Source: an uncultured Oscillospiraceae bacterium (GTDB lineage Bacteria; Bacillota; Clostridia; Oscillospirales; Ruminococcaceae). Taken from it: a DNA stretch of 31,870 nt. Position numbers and translations under genes: made by a program. The notes under the pieces were generated by a model. The model ran no database searches, was not told where the DNA came from, and was given only the letters and a program-made list of their open reading frames with translations. Below, piece by piece: positions 21,824 through 29,914 of this stretch. The stretch spans positions 1 through 31,870 of the forward strand of contig CAJMEU010000008.1 in the NCBI GenBank assembly GCA_905212515.1, written 5' to 3'. The first letter of the stretch is position 1. Every line of letters starts with the position of its first letter.

Positions 21824-24076
21824 GTGAAAAAGTTCATCATCGCCGTCGCCGTGCTGGTGGTGGCCTATCTTGCCTGGGACTATGCCTATTACACCCTGGG
21901 CGTGTATGTGTTCCCCTCCCCCCAGGCCGGCGACCCCCTGGTGTGGGCCACCACAGACAGCGATACCATCTATGTGGACAGCGGCGGCGGGCCGGAACCC
22001 TTTGTGGTGCAAGGGGTGAACCTGGGCGTGGGCCTGCCCGGCGAATGGGCCACCGATTACGCCATCGACAAGGAGACCTATCTGCGCTGGTTCCGCCAAA
22101 TCCAGGACATGGGCGCCAACACCATCCGCGTGTACACCATTCTGCAAGACGATTTTTACGAGGCCTTTTACCAATACAACAAGGACAACCCCGACCCGCT
22201 GTATCTGCTGCACGGCGTGTGGGTGAACGACTATGTGCAAAACTCCCACCGGGACGCCTACGACGACGAGTTCCTTGGCACCTTTCTGGAGGATTGCCGC
22301 ACCCTGGTGGACCTTTTGCACGGCAACAAGAAGCTGTCCCTGGGGCGCGGCACGGGGTCGGGCAGCTACCGGCGGGACGTGAGCCCCTGGGTGCTGGGCT
22401 ACATTCTGGGCGTCGAATGGGAGGATGTCACCGTGGCTTACACGGACCAAAAGTACCCGCAGCGCAATGTGTACGAGGGCGCTTATTTTTCCGCCGCCCC
22501 CGGCTCCACCCCCTTCGAGGCCATGCTGGCCCAGGTGGCCGACAAAACGGTGGAGTACGAGACGAACCGCTACGGCCAGCAGCGGCTGATCGCCTTCTCC
22601 AACTGGCCCACCACCGACCCGTTCGAATATCCGGCCACCATCGCCACCTCTTTTGACAAATGCGCCCAGGTGGACACGGAGCACATTCTGCCCAGCGCAA
22701 AATTCAAATCCGGGCGCTTCGCCTCTTACCACGTGTATCCTTATTATCCCGATTACGCCAACCTGTTGCTGGAACTGGACACGCGCCGGCAAAAGGGGCT
22801 GACGATCTACCACGCGCGCGCCCAGGCCCTGTTGAAACGCCCCGGCGCCCTGTCGCGGGAGCAGCGCATCTGGGCGGAGTGGGCCGAGAGGATCGCCGGC
22901 GATTACAAGGACCCCTCCGGCCGGTACAACACCTACTACACGTATCTGCGCGTGCTGACGAGCCATCACACCATGCCGGTGGTCATCAGCGAATTCGGCG
23001 TGTCCACCGGCCGCGGCATGGCCCAGCGCGATTTCAACACCCGCCGCAACCAGGGCCACATGTCCGAGACGCAGCAGGGCGAGGCCCTGGCCCGGTGCTG
23101 GCGGGATATCCTGGACGCGGGCTGCGCCGGCGGCTGCGTGTTCACCTGGCAGGACGAGTGGTTCAAGCGCACCTGGAACACCATGCACGCCGTGGACCTG
23201 AACAACACCCCTTACTGGAGCGATTACCAAACCAACGAGCAGTATTTCGGCCTGCTCAGCTTCGACCCCGGCAAAGAACAAAGCGTGTGCTATGTGAACG
23301 GCGATTTGTCCGAATGGGGGCCGGAGGATGTGGTCTGGGCGGAGGAGGGCGCCGCTTTGTCCATGAAATACGACGAGCGGTTCCTCTATTTCCTGATCTA
23401 CCGCCAGGGCTTTGGCAAGGGCGGGCAGACGCTGTATCTGCCCATCGACACCACCCCGAAAAGCGGCAGCAACTACTGCGAAAACCACAATTTGAAATTC
23501 GAGCGCGACGCGGATTTTCTGGTGGTGATCGACGGCAAGGAGGACAGCCGCGTCCTGGTACAGGAGCGGTACGAGGTGGTGCGTGCCATGTACGGCGACG
23601 TGATTTACGGCCTGGATCCCTATATCGACCCGCCGGAAAAATATTCCCCCCGCTTCACGGGGATCGACTTGCCCCTGACGCTGCAATCCTCGCTGCCGGC
23701 GCTGGAAAACATGAACATCAACGGCGAGACCTACGAGACGGGCCTTTTGCGCTACGGCAACGCCGACCCCGCGTCGCCGGACTTCGACTCCCTGGCGGAC
23801 TTCATCTTCGCCGGCGATTATATCGAGCTGAAACTGCCCTGGCAGCTGCTGAACTTTTCCAACCCCTCGGAGATGCAGATCCACGACGATTACTACGAGC
23901 ACTACGGCGTGGAGAACCTGTCCATCGACAAGCTGTACGTGGGCCTGGGCACGGGCGAAACGCGCATCCCCATGGCGCCTTACACGCTGAAAGGCTGGGG
24001 CAAAACCGTCACCTGGCACGAGCGGCTGAAGCCCTCCTATTACGCCATGCAGGCCCTGTGGCGCCAGGCGGACTGA
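21824..24076 (+). CDS. Membrane-anchored glycoside hydrolase-like protein (GH-A TIM barrel), GTG start
   Basis: A 750-residue protein with a short N-terminal membrane anchor (residues 3-18) and a large extracytoplasmic part. Residues 55-440 read as a clan GH-A-like barrel: FVVQGVNLGVGLPG, GANTIRVYTI (98-107), an acid/base candidate in YILGVEWEDV (E198 or E200) and a nucleophile candidate in MPVVISEFGVSTGRG (E390). The last 300 residues contain DLSEW and beta-rich sequence resembling a carbohydrate-binding module (tentative). The GTG at 21824 has AAGGAGG 6 nt upstream. In processive polysaccharide systems such hydrolases trim or release the polymer. The substrate is unknown and the exact GH family is not assigned. 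Confidence 0.8.
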   Translation: MKKFIIAVAVLVVAYLAWDYAYYTLGVYVFPSPQAGDPLVWATTDSDTIYVDSGGGPEPFVVQGVNLGVGLPGEWATDYAIDKETYLRWFRQIQDMGANTIRVYTILQDDFYEAFYQYNKDNPDPLYLLHGVWVNDYVQNSHRDAYDDEFLGTFLEDCRTLVDLLHGNKKLSLGRGTGSGSYRRDVSPWVLGYILGVEWEDVTVAYTDQKYPQRNVYEGAYFSAAPGSTPFEAMLAQVADKTVEYETNRYGQQRLIAFSNWPTTDPFEYPATIATSFDKCAQVDTEHILPSAKFKSGRFASYHVYPYYPDYANLLLELDTRRQKGLTIYHARAQALLKRPGALSREQRIWAEWAERIAGDYKDPSGRYNTYYTYLRVLTSHHTMPVVISEFGVSTGRGMAQRDFNTRRNQGHMSETQQGEALARCWRDILDAGCAGGCVFTWQDEWFKRTWNTMHAVDLNNTPYWSDYQTNEQYFGLLSFDPGKEQSVCYVNGDLSEWGPEDVVWAEEGAALSMKYDERFLYFLIYRQGFGKGGQTLYLPIDTTPKSGSNYCENHNLKFERDADFLVVIDGKEDSRVLVQERYEVVRAMYGDVIYGLDPYIDPPEKYSPRFTGIDLPLTLQSSLPALENMNINGETYETGLLRYGNADPASPDFDSLADFIFAGDYIELKLPWQLLNFSNPSEMQIHDDYYEHYGVENLSIDKLYVGLGTGETRIPMAPYTLKGWGKTVTWHERLKPSYYAMQALWRQAD

Positions 24077-24171
24077 CCGCGGGCCCCAACTGGCTGCGGT
24101 CTGCGCATCTCCGCCCACCGTCATCAAAATCAGTTTTTTGCCCCGCAATAAAAACACCGAGGAGGCGCGCC

Positions 24172-25293
24172 ATGGTCCCCCTGGCTTTCAGCGTGGAAGT
24201 GCTGATCTACGCCTATATCTTTATCTGCCTGTCCATGATCCTGTTCAACGTGGCGTGCATCTATTTGTTCCGCCACCGGGACAAGCGCCAAAACGCCCTG
24301 TGCGGCCAATACGAGACCATGCTGTGCGGATGGCTGGCGGACGGCATGCCCCAGGGCGCCGCCCTGGCGCGGCTGTGCCGCCGGCTGGCCGGCGCGCAGC
24401 ACCTGGCGGCTTTTGAAGAGGCGCTGGCCTGGCTGGTGCGGGAGCACCCCCAAGGGGCAACGCGCCTGCTGGCCGACAGCCTGCCCCTTTGGGAGGGCCT
24501 GATGGCCCGCTGCCTGCGCGGGGAGGAGATGAAGGCTGCCTACCTTGCCTTTGTGCTGGCCAAATACCGCGTGTGCGCCGGGCGGCCCTGCGGCGCGCTG
24601 CAGGAGGGCCTTTTCGCCCTGCTGGGGCGGAAAAACCTGTATTGCCGGGAAAACGCCCTGCGGGCCCTGTATGCCTCCGGCGACGCCGATGCCGTGGCCC
24701 GGGGCCTGCGCGCCCTGAGCCGCACCGGCCTGTTCCACCACAACAAACTGGTGACGGACGGCCTGCTGACCTTCACCGGCAGCCACGGCGCGCTGGCGCA
24801 GCTGCTGTGGGCCCAGATGGGGGAATTGAACGTGGAACTGCAGGTGGCCGTGCTGAACTATCTGCGCCTGTCCACCGGCGGCTACGGGCCGCAGATGCTG
24901 GCGCTGCTGCAGGATGAAGCGCGGGACGACGAAGTGCGCTACTGCGCCATCCGCTATCTGGGCCGCTACGCGGACACTGCGCCCCAGGGCGCGGCCGGCG
25001 CGCTGCGCGCTTTGCTGGCCGACCCCGACCCGCTGCGCTGGAATTACGCGGCCATCGCCGCCGCGGCCCTGGCCCGCTATCCCGGCCCGGCCACGGTGGC
25101 GGTGCTGAAGCAGGCGCTGCACAGCGCCAACTGGTACGTGCGCTTCAACGCCTCGCAAAGCTTGAACGACCTGCAAGTGCCCTATCTGGAGCTGGTGGAT
25201 ATCCTGAACGGCAGCGACCGCTATGCCCGCGAGATGATGCTGTACCGCCTCGAAGAGCGCCGCGCCCCATCCAAGGAGGTGAAGCCCACATGA
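24172..25293 (+). CDS. Membrane-anchored HEAT-repeat protein
   Basis: A 373-residue protein with one N-terminal membrane helix (about residues 8-33) and a cytoplasmic all-helical region. From about residue 150 to the end the pattern is HEAT-like (for example DDEVRYCAIRYLGRYADTAP and LHSANWYVRFNASQSLNDLQ). Such solenoids are scaffolds for protein contacts. The frame is open far upstream across the hydrolase gene, but the ATG at 24172 has GGAGG 7 nt before it and begins the membrane helix. Its stop overlaps the glycosyltransferase start by 4 bp, so it is probably a partner or assembly factor of that enzyme. Confidence 0.85.
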   Translation: MVPLAFSVEVLIYAYIFICLSMILFNVACIYLFRHRDKRQNALCGQYETMLCGWLADGMPQGAALARLCRRLAGAQHLAAFEEALAWLVREHPQGATRLLADSLPLWEGLMARCLRGEEMKAAYLAFVLAKYRVCAGRPCGALQEGLFALLGRKNLYCRENALRALYASGDADAVARGLRALSRTGLFHHNKLVTDGLLTFTGSHGALAQLLWAQMGELNVELQVAVLNYLRLSTGGYGPQMLALLQDEARDDEVRYCAIRYLGRYADTAPQGAAGALRALLADPDPLRWNYAAIAAAALARYPGPATVAVLKQALHSANWYVRFNASQSLNDLQVPYLELVDILNGSDRYAREMMLYRLEERRAPSKEVKPT

Positions 25294-26705
25294 CAGCCAC
25301 CGACGCCGTCAAGCTGTTTTACGATTATGTGGCCATTTTCTTTGTGGTCTATCTGGTGGGGTATTCCACCTTCCTGCTGCTGGCCGTGGCCGTGGGCTCG
25401 TCGGAACTGTATACCCGCCGCCGGCAGGAGAAGCTGAAAAACGCCCTGCAGGACCGCTATTATGTGCCCGTCTCCATCCTGGTGCCGGCCTACAACGAGG
25501 AGGTGACGGTGGCGGCCACGGTGCGCTCCCTGCTGTGCCTTGCCTACAACACCTACGAGATCGTGGTGGTGGACGACGGCTCCACCGACGCCACGTCGCA
25601 AAAGCTGATCGACGCCTTTTCCCTGCACCCCATCGTGCGGCCCATCCGGCGGCTCATCCCCTGCCAGCCCGAGGAATTCGTGTTCCAGGGCAGCGCCAAG
25701 GGCGGGGCCGTGTCCATCACGCTGATCCGCAAGCAGAACGGCGGCAAGGCGGACGCGCTGAACATGGGCATCAACGCCGCCCGCTTCCCCTATTTTTTGT
25801 GCATCGACGCCGATTCGGCCCTGCAGTACGACTCGCTGGAAAAGATCGTGCGCCCCGTGCTGGAGCACGCCGACGTGGTGGCCGTGGGCGGCGCGGTGCG
25901 CCCGGCCAACGACGTGACCATCAAGGACGGTCACGTGCAGCAGTACCGCCTGCCCCGCAGCCTGTTGGCCAGCATGCAGGTGCTGGAGTACGACCGCTCG
26001 TTTTTGGCCGCCCGCATCCTGTTCGATAAGCTGGGCGGCAACATCATCATCTCCGGCGCCTTCGGCCTGTTCAAAAAGGATACGGTGGTGCAGGCCGGCG
26101 GCTACGACCACGACACCCTGGGCGAGGATATGGAGTTGGTGGTGAAGCTGCACGAGTTCTGCCGTCTGCACGGCATCCCCTACCGCGTGAAATACGCTTC
26201 CGACGCCATCTGCTGGAGCCAGGCGCCCGAACACCTGCGGGACCTGCGCCAGCAGCGCCGCCGCTGGCACCTGGGGCTGTTCCAGTCCATGTCGAAGCAC
26301 CGGGCCCTGTTTTTCAACCCCAAGTTCGGCACGGTCAGCTTTATCTCCTACCTGTACTTTTTGCTGTACGAGCTGCTGTCGCCCTATATCGAGGTGTTCG
26401 GCGTGGTCACCATCGCCCTGGCTTTCGCCTTCGACCTCATCAACGTGCCGTTCATGATCTTATTTTTCCTCATCTACTGCGCGTTTGGCTCCATCCTCTC
26501 GCTGACGGCCTTTTTTGCCCGCATCCAGACCATTGATTTGAGCGTGACCCCCCGGGAGGCGCTGAAGGCCGTGGCGCTGTGCTTTGTGGAGGTGGGCTTT
26601 CTGCGCTTCGTGCTGGCCTTCGTGCGGGCCACGGCCTTCATCGGCTACCGCAAAAAGAAGCTGGACTGGGGGTCCATCCAGCGCAAAAAGATGCATATCA
26701 AGTAA
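25290..26705 (+). CDS. Processive family 2 glycosyltransferase (BcsA/PgaC-like, no PilZ domain)
   Basis: A 471-residue inner-membrane glycosyltransferase. One N-terminal membrane helix (about 12-35) precedes the GT-A domain with the processive synthase signature: VVVDDGSTD (D95, D96), the metal-binding CIDADS (D173, D175), TLGED (catalytic-base Asp about 280) and QQRRRW (321-326). Three or four membrane helices follow at 340-460. This layout matches enzymes that couple synthesis to secretion (cellulose, poly-GlcNAc, hyaluronan types). No PilZ domain follows the last helix, so c-di-GMP acts on this system through the riboswitch, not directly on the enzyme. The polymer cannot be named from sequence. 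Start overlaps the HEAT gene (ATGA). Confidence 0.93.
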   Translation: MTATDAVKLFYDYVAIFFVVYLVGYSTFLLLAVAVGSSELYTRRRQEKLKNALQDRYYVPVSILVPAYNEEVTVAATVRSLLCLAYNTYEIVVVDDGSTDATSQKLIDAFSLHPIVRPIRRLIPCQPEEFVFQGSAKGGAVSITLIRKQNGGKADALNMGINAARFPYFLCIDADSALQYDSLEKIVRPVLEHADVVAVGGAVRPANDVTIKDGHVQQYRLPRSLLASMQVLEYDRSFLAARILFDKLGGNIIISGAFGLFKKDTVVQAGGYDHDTLGEDMELVVKLHEFCRLHGIPYRVKYASDAICWSQAPEHLRDLRQQRRRWHLGLFQSMSKHRALFFNPKFGTVSFISYLYFLLYELLSPYIEVFGVVTIALAFAFDLINVPFMILFFLIYCAFGSILSLTAFFARIQTIDLSVTPREALKAVALCFVEVGFLRFVLAFVRATAFIGYRKKKLDWGSIQRKKMHIK

Positions 26706-26730
26706 AAGCGCCTGTTTGTTTCGCTTTTTT
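26704..26730 (+). terminator. Weak hairpin/T-run after the glycosyltransferase gene
   Basis: AAAAGCG (26704-26710) pairs with CGCTTTT (26722-26728) around an 11-nt loop, followed by TT. The stem is short and includes the stop codon. It could partly terminate before the phosphodiesterase gene. The remaining gap to 26847 is strikingly T-rich and carries a near-palindrome GTTAAC-ATTT-GCTAAC (about 26798-26813); no convincing promoter was found. Confidence 0.35.
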
Positions 26731-26847
26731 CACCTTGTTTCCGCTTTGTTTTCACTGTTTTTGCAGCTTTTTTCGCTGTTTTTTCCTGGTTTGTAAGTTA
26801 ACATTTGCTAACATTTTTCACTGTTTTCCCGAAAGGAGCGTGCAGCC

Positions 26848-28740
26848 ATGAGACACAAACGGGCCCTGCTGGGCCTGGCGGCCGCGGCGCTGTGCGCGCT
26901 GCTGGCCGCGCCCGCGGCCTTCGCCGCGGACAGTGAAGTGCTGTATGTGGCGGGCAACCCGTCGCTGTACCCGGCCGAATACTACGACGCGCACAGCGGC
27001 GCCTACGAGGGCGCGCTGCCCGCGCTGCTGGAGCAGGTGGGCGAGGCGGCGGGCCTGAAATTCGTCTACATCCACCCCGGCACGGACGACCAGCGGGCGG
27101 CCCTGGCCCAGAATTTGCAGGTGGAATTGGTGTCCGGCCTGACGGCCGGCGACGAGGCCCTGGACGGGGCCGGCGTGGACGAGGGGCCGGTGATCTTCAC
27201 GGTGCAGACGCAGGACGGCCCCATGGACATCCGTCTTGGCTATACGCGCTTATTGGGGCAGCAGCAGCGCGCCGCCATTGAGGCGGCCATCGCCGCCCTG
27301 CCCGCCGGGGAATTGGCCGGCCTGGCGCTGGCGGCCGGCGCCCAAGGGGGCGCGCCCGCCGCCCGCTGGCCGCTGTGGGCCCTGGGCGGCCTGGCCGCGG
27401 CGCTGGGCATTGCCTTGGCCGCGGCGGTTTTCCTCCTGCGGCGCGCCCGCCGCAGCCAGGAGGAAGACCGCATGACCGACCCGGCCACGGGTTTGGGCAA
27501 CCGGCAGTATTTCGACGAGCGCTTCGCGCGGCTGGTCAACGACCAAAACCGCATTTTATACTGCGTGGTGTGCTTCACCGTCAACCTGGCGCAATTGCGG
27601 CGCTTCCAGGACGGCCGGGAGGTGGAGTTCGCCTTGCGCTATACCGCCGACGCCCTGGAGGAGGGCTGCCGGGAGGGCGATATCCTGGCGCGGGTGGGCG
27701 ACGACACCTTTGCCGTGGCCCGCGTGTCCTCCGGGCCGGAGGAGCTGGCGCGCTGGCTGGAGCTGGCCATGGCGCGCCTGGACGCTTTTGCGGAAAAGCA
27801 CGCCCGGGATTACCCCCTGCGGGCCTGGGCCGGCGCCTATTTCCTGCAGGAGGGGGACCGCACGCCCGGCGGGGCCCTGCTGAACGCCCAGCACGCCGCC
27901 GTCGCGGCGCTGGAACAGGACAAGGCCTATCTGATCGGGGACGAGGAATGGCTGCGCGGCGCCGCGCGTGAGCGGCAGTTCATGCATCAGACCGGGGCGG
28001 CTTTGCAAAAGCGCCAGTTCATTTTGTATCTGCACCCGGTGGTGGACCTGCACACGGACCGGGTGATCGGCGGCGAGGCGCTGATCCGCTGGCAGCACCC
28101 GGAGCGGGGCCTGCTGGCGCCCGGCCAGTTCATCGGCCTGATGGAGCGCGAGGGCACCATCGGCGAGCTGGACTACTACGTGATGGAGGCGGTGTGCGTT
28201 TACCTGGAGGAGCTGGCCGCCGCCGGGCTGGGGGACATGATCGTGTCCTGCAACCTGTCCCGCCTGACCCTGGCCGACCCGGCCTTCTGTCGGCGGGCCG
28301 CGGCCATCCTGGACGGGCACCGGGCCGTATGGCCCCGGCTGGTGCTGGAGATCACCGAGGGCACGCTGTCCCACAAGGCCGCGCAGGAGGACGAAAACAT
28401 CCGCTGGCTGCTGGACCGGGGCCTGGCGCTGGCGCTGGACGATTTCGGCAGCGGGTACACCTCTTTCCAGGACCTGCACACCTATCCCATCAGCCTGCTG
28501 AAGCTGGACAAGGGGCTGTTGGACTGCGCCGTGGACGACGCGGGGCGCGGCATCGTGGAGGGGCTGATCCAGTTCGGCCACCAGTTGGGCGTGACCGTGC
28601 TGTGCGAGGGCGCCGAGCGGGAGGACCAGGTGCAGATGCTGCGCCGGATGGGCTGCGACCGCATCCAGGGCTACTTTTTCTTCCAGCCCATGCCCGCCCG
28701 CGACGCGGCCGAGCTGGTGCTGCAAAAACAGGCGACCTGA
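26848..28740 (+). CDS. Membrane c-di-GMP phosphodiesterase: SBP-like sensor, degenerate GGDEF, intact EAL
   Basis: A 630-residue protein with a signal sequence (1-27), an extracytoplasmic domain (28-170) starting like a solute-binding sensor (EVLYVAGNPSLYPAEYY), and a membrane helix at 175-198. The GGDEF domain (about 210-370) has VGDDT in place of GGDEF (283-287), so cyclase activity is not expected. The EAL domain (380-630) keeps its key residues: GGEALIRW (E410), CNLSRLTL, LEITEG, DDFGSGYTS, LKLDKGLL, CEGAERED and QGYFFFQPMP. It should hydrolyse c-di-GMP. Lying downstream of a c-di-GMP-activated operon, it would provide negative feedback, possibly tuned by an external ligand. ATG at 26848 follows AAAGGAG. 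Confidence 0.92.
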   Translation: MRHKRALLGLAAAALCALLAAPAAFAADSEVLYVAGNPSLYPAEYYDAHSGAYEGALPALLEQVGEAAGLKFVYIHPGTDDQRAALAQNLQVELVSGLTAGDEALDGAGVDEGPVIFTVQTQDGPMDIRLGYTRLLGQQQRAAIEAAIAALPAGELAGLALAAGAQGGAPAARWPLWALGGLAAALGIALAAAVFLLRRARRSQEEDRMTDPATGLGNRQYFDERFARLVNDQNRILYCVVCFTVNLAQLRRFQDGREVEFALRYTADALEEGCREGDILARVGDDTFAVARVSSGPEELARWLELAMARLDAFAEKHARDYPLRAWAGAYFLQEGDRTPGGALLNAQHAAVAALEQDKAYLIGDEEWLRGAARERQFMHQTGAALQKRQFILYLHPVVDLHTDRVIGGEALIRWQHPERGLLAPGQFIGLMEREGTIGELDYYVMEAVCVYLEELAAAGLGDMIVSCNLSRLTLADPAFCRRAAAILDGHRAVWPRLVLEITEGTLSHKAAQEDENIRWLLDRGLALALDDFGSGYTSFQDLHTYPISLLKLDKGLLDCAVDDAGRGIVEGLIQFGHQLGVTVLCEGAEREDQVQMLRRMGCDRIQGYFFFQPMPARDAAELVLQKQAT

Positions 28741-28743
28741 CCG

Positions 28744-28777
28744 CAAAGCCCCGCGCCCTACAGGGCGGGGCGCTTTG
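28744..28777. terminator. Hairpin between convergent phosphodiesterase and ldh genes, no T run
   Basis: CAAAGC (28744-28749) pairs with GCTTTG (28772-28777), with further GC pairing inside (GCCC/GGGC) around TACA. Neither strand has a U tract after the stem, so it is at best an atypical terminator or an mRNA 3'-end stabiliser for both genes. Confidence 0.5.
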
Positions 28778-28796
28778 GGGTGTCCCGTTGTTGCTT

Positions 28797-29739
28797 TCAG
28801 CGCCCCGGCGCCGATGCCTTGCCTTAACTGGGCGGCGGAGGCGGGCGAGGCGCCGGCCTCCTCCCCGTCCAGGGGGATCTCCAGCACCTTTTCCACGCCG
28901 TTTTTGCCCACCACGGACGGGATGCTGAGGGCCAGGCTCTGGAGGCCGTACTCGCCGTCCAGGGCCACGGAGACGGGCAGCACGGCCTGCTCGTCCTTGA
29001 CGATGCACTCGGCGATGCGGGCCACGGCCATGGCGATGCCGTAGTAGGTGGCGCCCTTGCGCTCGATGATCTCGTAGGCGCTGTCGCGCACCTGCTCGTA
29101 AATTTTGCGGGCCGTGGCGGCGTGGTCGAAATGGCCCCGCAGCTCGCAGAAATGGTCCAGGTCGATGCCGGAGACGTTGGCGCCGCTCCACACGGCCAGC
29201 TCGGTGTCGCCGTGCTCGCCGATGATGACGGCGTGGACGCTGCGGCTGTCCACGTCCAGATGGCGGCCCAGCAGGTATTTCAGGCGGGCCGTGTCCAGCA
29301 CGGTGCCCGAACCGATGACCCGGTGGGGCGCGTACCCCGTCAGGCGCACCGCCGCATAGGTGAGCACGTCCACCGGGTTCGAGACGATCAGCAGCACGCC
29401 TTCGAAATTGCGGGAGGTGATCTGGGGCAGGATATTTTTCAGGATGGATACGTTTTTGCCGATGAGGTCCAGCCGGGTCTCGCCCGGCTTTTGGTTGGCG
29501 CCGGCCGTGAGCACGATCAGCGCGCTGTCCGCGATATCGTCGTAGGTGCCCGCATAGATGTCCATGGCGGCGGTATAGGGCAGGCCGTGGCTGAGGTCCA
29601 TGGCTTCGCCCTCGGCTTTGGCCGTGTTGGCGTCCAGCAGCACCAGTTCGGAAAACAGGCCGCGCTGCATCAGGCTGAAGGCGCAGGAGGCGCCCACGAA
29701 GCCGCAGCCGATGACGGCCACTTTTCGGGGGTTGATCAT
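28797..29739 (-). CDS. ldh: L-lactate dehydrogenase, in-frame stop codon missing
   Basis: NAD-dependent L-lactate dehydrogenase, reducing pyruvate to lactate. Motifs: AVIGCGFVGAS (dinucleotide loop), the substrate-specificity loop GANQKPGETRLDL with Gln typical of LDH rather than malate dehydrogenase, SGTVLDTARLK, and catalytic His in GEHGDTE (about 176). ATG at 29739 has AGGAG upstream. Homology runs to about residue 313 (SAAQLRQGIGAGAL), the normal family length, but no stop follows in frame. The frame stays open to 27556, adding about 410 residues antisense to the phosphodiesterase gene. A TGA at 28799-28797 is one base out of frame, so a 1-nt insertion (for example in GGGG near 28802-28806) or a mutated stop would explain it. 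The given end uses that TGA. Confidence 0.85.
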
Positions 29740-29799
29740 AGGGGTTCTCCTTTCCTGAAGGGCGGCTTTTGCCGCCTCTTCCCTATTCCCATTGTGACG

Positions 29800-29830
29800 C
29801 CCGGGCGCGGGATTATACGGCCCCGGGCGC
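29800..29830 (-). promoter_or_regulatory. ldh promoter -10 flanked by direct repeats
   Basis: Minus-strand TATAAT (29817-29812) lies 73 nt upstream of the ldh start; no good -35 at 17 bp. The 9-bp sequence CCCGGGCGC occurs on both sides (29800-29808 and 29822-29830), 22 bp apart or two helical turns, which may be an activator or repressor site. The leader carries a GGCGGC-TTTT-GCCGCC hairpin (29761-29776) close to the ribosome-binding site. Confidence 0.5.
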
Positions 29831-29914
29831 AAAAAGCGCATAAGCGGAGGAAAGCCAGCAACACTAAGACTAAAACGGCCCGGCAGCGCCCGGCCGCCAA
29901 AGGAAGGAACTGTT

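Noticed and set aside
21005..24157. A 1050-codon open frame on the minus strand across the CotH and glycoside hydrolase-like genes
   Set aside because: It is a shadow of GC-rich codons in the two plus-strand genes; His/Val/Gly-rich with no domain, no ribosome-binding site, and complementary to clear protein families.
22660..25293. A long fused frame making the HEAT-repeat protein 877 residues
   Set aside because: The first 500 codons are out-of-frame translation of the hydrolase gene; a ribosome-binding site and membrane helix mark the true start at 24172.
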